64,000 nt of DNA from Inconstantimicrobium porci (GTDB lineage: Bacteria > Bacillota > Clostridia > Clostridiales > Clostridiaceae), in NCBI RefSeq assembly GCF_009696465.1, contig NZ_VULX01000004.1:62001-126000 (forward strand). Direction: 5' to 3'. Under the pieces are notes generated by a model, which saw only the letters and a program-made list of their open reading frames with translations, ran no database searches and was not told the DNA's origin. Shown here in pieces: positions 63,043 through 64,000 of this stretch (the stretch's first letter is position 1; every line of letters begins with the position of its first letter). Made by a program: the position numbers and the translations under genes.

Positions 63043-63176
63043 TCTTAACAAATTCTCAATTTGGTATTATGAATTAAACGAAAAGTGAACTAATTGTAAC
63101 ATTTTGAAAAAAATATGTAATAGTGACTTAAGGTATGGTAAATTATAAATTAGATAGTAAGTTGGGAGTGATATGT

Positions 63177-63863
63177 ATGGATGGTCAGTTAGGAAAGATA
63201 CTCATCGTTGATGATGATGAAAATATATGTGAAGTTATAAAGATGTATCTGCAGAGTTCAAATTATGATACGAAAGTCGTAAATAACGGAAAAATTGCAG
63301 AGGAAGTATTCCTTGATTATAAACCTGATTTAGTGCTTCTTGATGTTATGCTTCCTGGAGTTGACGGAATAGATGTATTAAAGTGGATTAGAAAAGAGAA
63401 GGAAACACCAGTTATTATGCTAACAGCAAGAGGTGAAACCTTTGATAAGGTTCTTGCACTTGAACTTGGAGCGGATGATTATGTGGTAAAACCTTTTGAG
63501 CCCAAAGAACTAGTAGCAAGAGTAAAAGCAGTAATGAGAAGATATAATGCTGATACTGCTGTTAAGGAGACTTTGGTATTTTCGGATTTATCAATAGATG
63601 TAAATTCATATAAAGTAATATATAAAGATGAAGAGATAAAAATGCCACCTAAGGAATTTGAACTTCTTTATTATCTTGCTTCAAACAAAAACAGAGTCTT
63701 TACAAGAGAACAGCTTTTATGTGAAGTGTGGGGCTATGATTATCCAGGAGATTCAAGAACAGTTGATGTTCATGTTAAGAGACTTAGAGAAAAACTTCAA
63801 AATGGAGAAGGCTGGGATTTACAGACAGTCTGGGGTGTAGGATATAAGTTTGAGGTGAAATAG
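63177..63863 (+). CDS. OmpR/PhoB-family response regulator
   Basis: 228 aa from ATG 63177 (GGGAGTGATAT upstream). Receiver domain with acidic pocket DDDE and phospho-acceptor in LVLLDVMLPGVDG, Thr/Lys switch (MLTARG, VVKPF), and a winged-helix DNA-binding domain (MPPKEFELLYYLASN...VWGYDYPGDSRTVDVHVKRLREKL). Stop immediately precedes the kinase start, with no gap. Target unknown. Confidence 0.94.
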   Translation: MDGQLGKILIVDDDENICEVIKMYLQSSNYDTKVVNNGKIAEEVFLDYKPDLVLLDVMLPGVDGIDVLKWIRKEKETPVIMLTARGETFDKVLALELGADDYVVKPFEPKELVARVKAVMRRYNADTAVKETLVFSDLSIDVNSYKVIYKDEEIKMPPKEFELLYYLASNKNRVFTREQLLCEVWGYDYPGDSRTVDVHVKRLREKLQNGEGWDLQTVWGVGYKFEVK

Positions 63864-64000
63864 ATGAAAAAAAGCAGCCTGGTTTCAAAATTATTATTAA
63901 CATTCAGTGCTATAATTGGAGTAAGTTTTATAATAATAGCAGCAATAGTATCAGTGTGGCTTAACAGATATGTATTTCAGGAGAAGAGAAATTTATTTGA
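63864..64000 (+). CDS. Sensor histidine kinase, N-terminal part (runs off the window)
   Basis: ATG 63864 directly follows the response regulator stop. 45 codons visible: short basic start, then a transmembrane helix (LLLTFSAIIGVSFIIIAAIVSVWL). The catalytic parts are beyond the edge, so identity rests on pairing with the regulator. GAGGTGAAATAG supplies the ribosome binding site. Confidence 0.75.
   Translation, partial: MKKSSLVSKLLLTFSAIIGVSFIIIAAIVSVWLNRYVFQEKRNLF

Noticed and set aside
1-64000. CRISPR array
   Set aside because: The repeats are interspersed and palindromic, without regular spacing or unique spacers, and no cas genes occur; tnpB belongs to the IS.

Overview
The window is AT-rich chromosome from a Clostridium (sensu stricto) type anaerobe. 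The class III (anaerobic) ribonucleotide reductase NrdD/NrdG, spore-forming synteny (spoVG, the YabE-like 3D protein, rnmV-rsmA), T-box control of three aminoacyl-tRNA synthetases, and the conserved neighbourhoods metG-tatD-yabE-rnmV-rsmA and purR-spoVG-glmU-prs all point there. No rRNA, tRNA, CRISPR array or prophage was found.

Layout. 1-4250: Xaa-Pro aminopeptidase, a zinc-ribbon membrane protein, a phasin-like protein and a UbiB/AarF kinase-like protein. 4350-8069: a lysine riboswitch driving an NhaC-type transporter (probable lysine transporter LysW), then a 16-codon leader peptide with three His codons and an attenuator-like region before hisS. 8193-14426: an XRE-type regulator gene broken by a 5.4-kb IS200/IS605-family composite (two almost identical tnpA-tnpB copies around a 1.9-kb cargo with a TPM-domain protein, a possible GNAT protein and a 136-bp palindromic element); the gene also carries a later 1-nt frameshift. 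14546-25489: DUF1189 protein, Met T-box-metG, a second divergent MetRS-like protein, DUF445 protein, tatD, yabE, rnmV, rsmA. 25600-32044: small zinc-ribbon proteins (one a pseudogene), a large His/Asp-repeat protein, lgt, a lipoprotein and an Mrp-type ATPase. 32361-38668: thiT under a TPP riboswitch, nrdD, nrdG, Arg T-box-argS. 38669-50819: alpha/beta hydrolase-like protein lacking its nucleophile Ser, LysR regulator divergent from yeiH, fluoride channel crcB, Asn T-box-asnS, S41 protease-like protein, phosphodiesterase, pepQ, and nucleoside transporter plus purine nucleoside phosphorylase. 51434-64000: a heterodimeric ABC exporter preceded by a 32-codon leader ORF and two intrinsic terminators, ydcF, murC, an HD-GYP protein, purR (split by a TA-repeat frameshift), spoVG, glmU, prs, and the start of a two-component system.

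Three themes run across the window. First, control by transcript structure is unusually dense: lysine and TPP riboswitches, Met/Arg/Asn T-boxes, and two candidate leader-peptide attenuators (hisS and the ABC exporter). Second, at least sixteen full or partial copies of a modular, multi-hairpin repeat (about 100-250 bp, palindromic modules in a fixed order, AT-rich complementary outer arms, either orientation) sit in intergenic regions, nearly always just after a gene; I do not recognise a named family and regard it as the best candidate for an undescribed system. Third, two copies of a second, unrelated structured element of about 95 nt, one with its own promoter, look like a small RNA family. 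Several genes appear to be caught in decay or phase-variable states (XRE regulator, purR, a zinc-ribbon paralogue, one tnpB copy).
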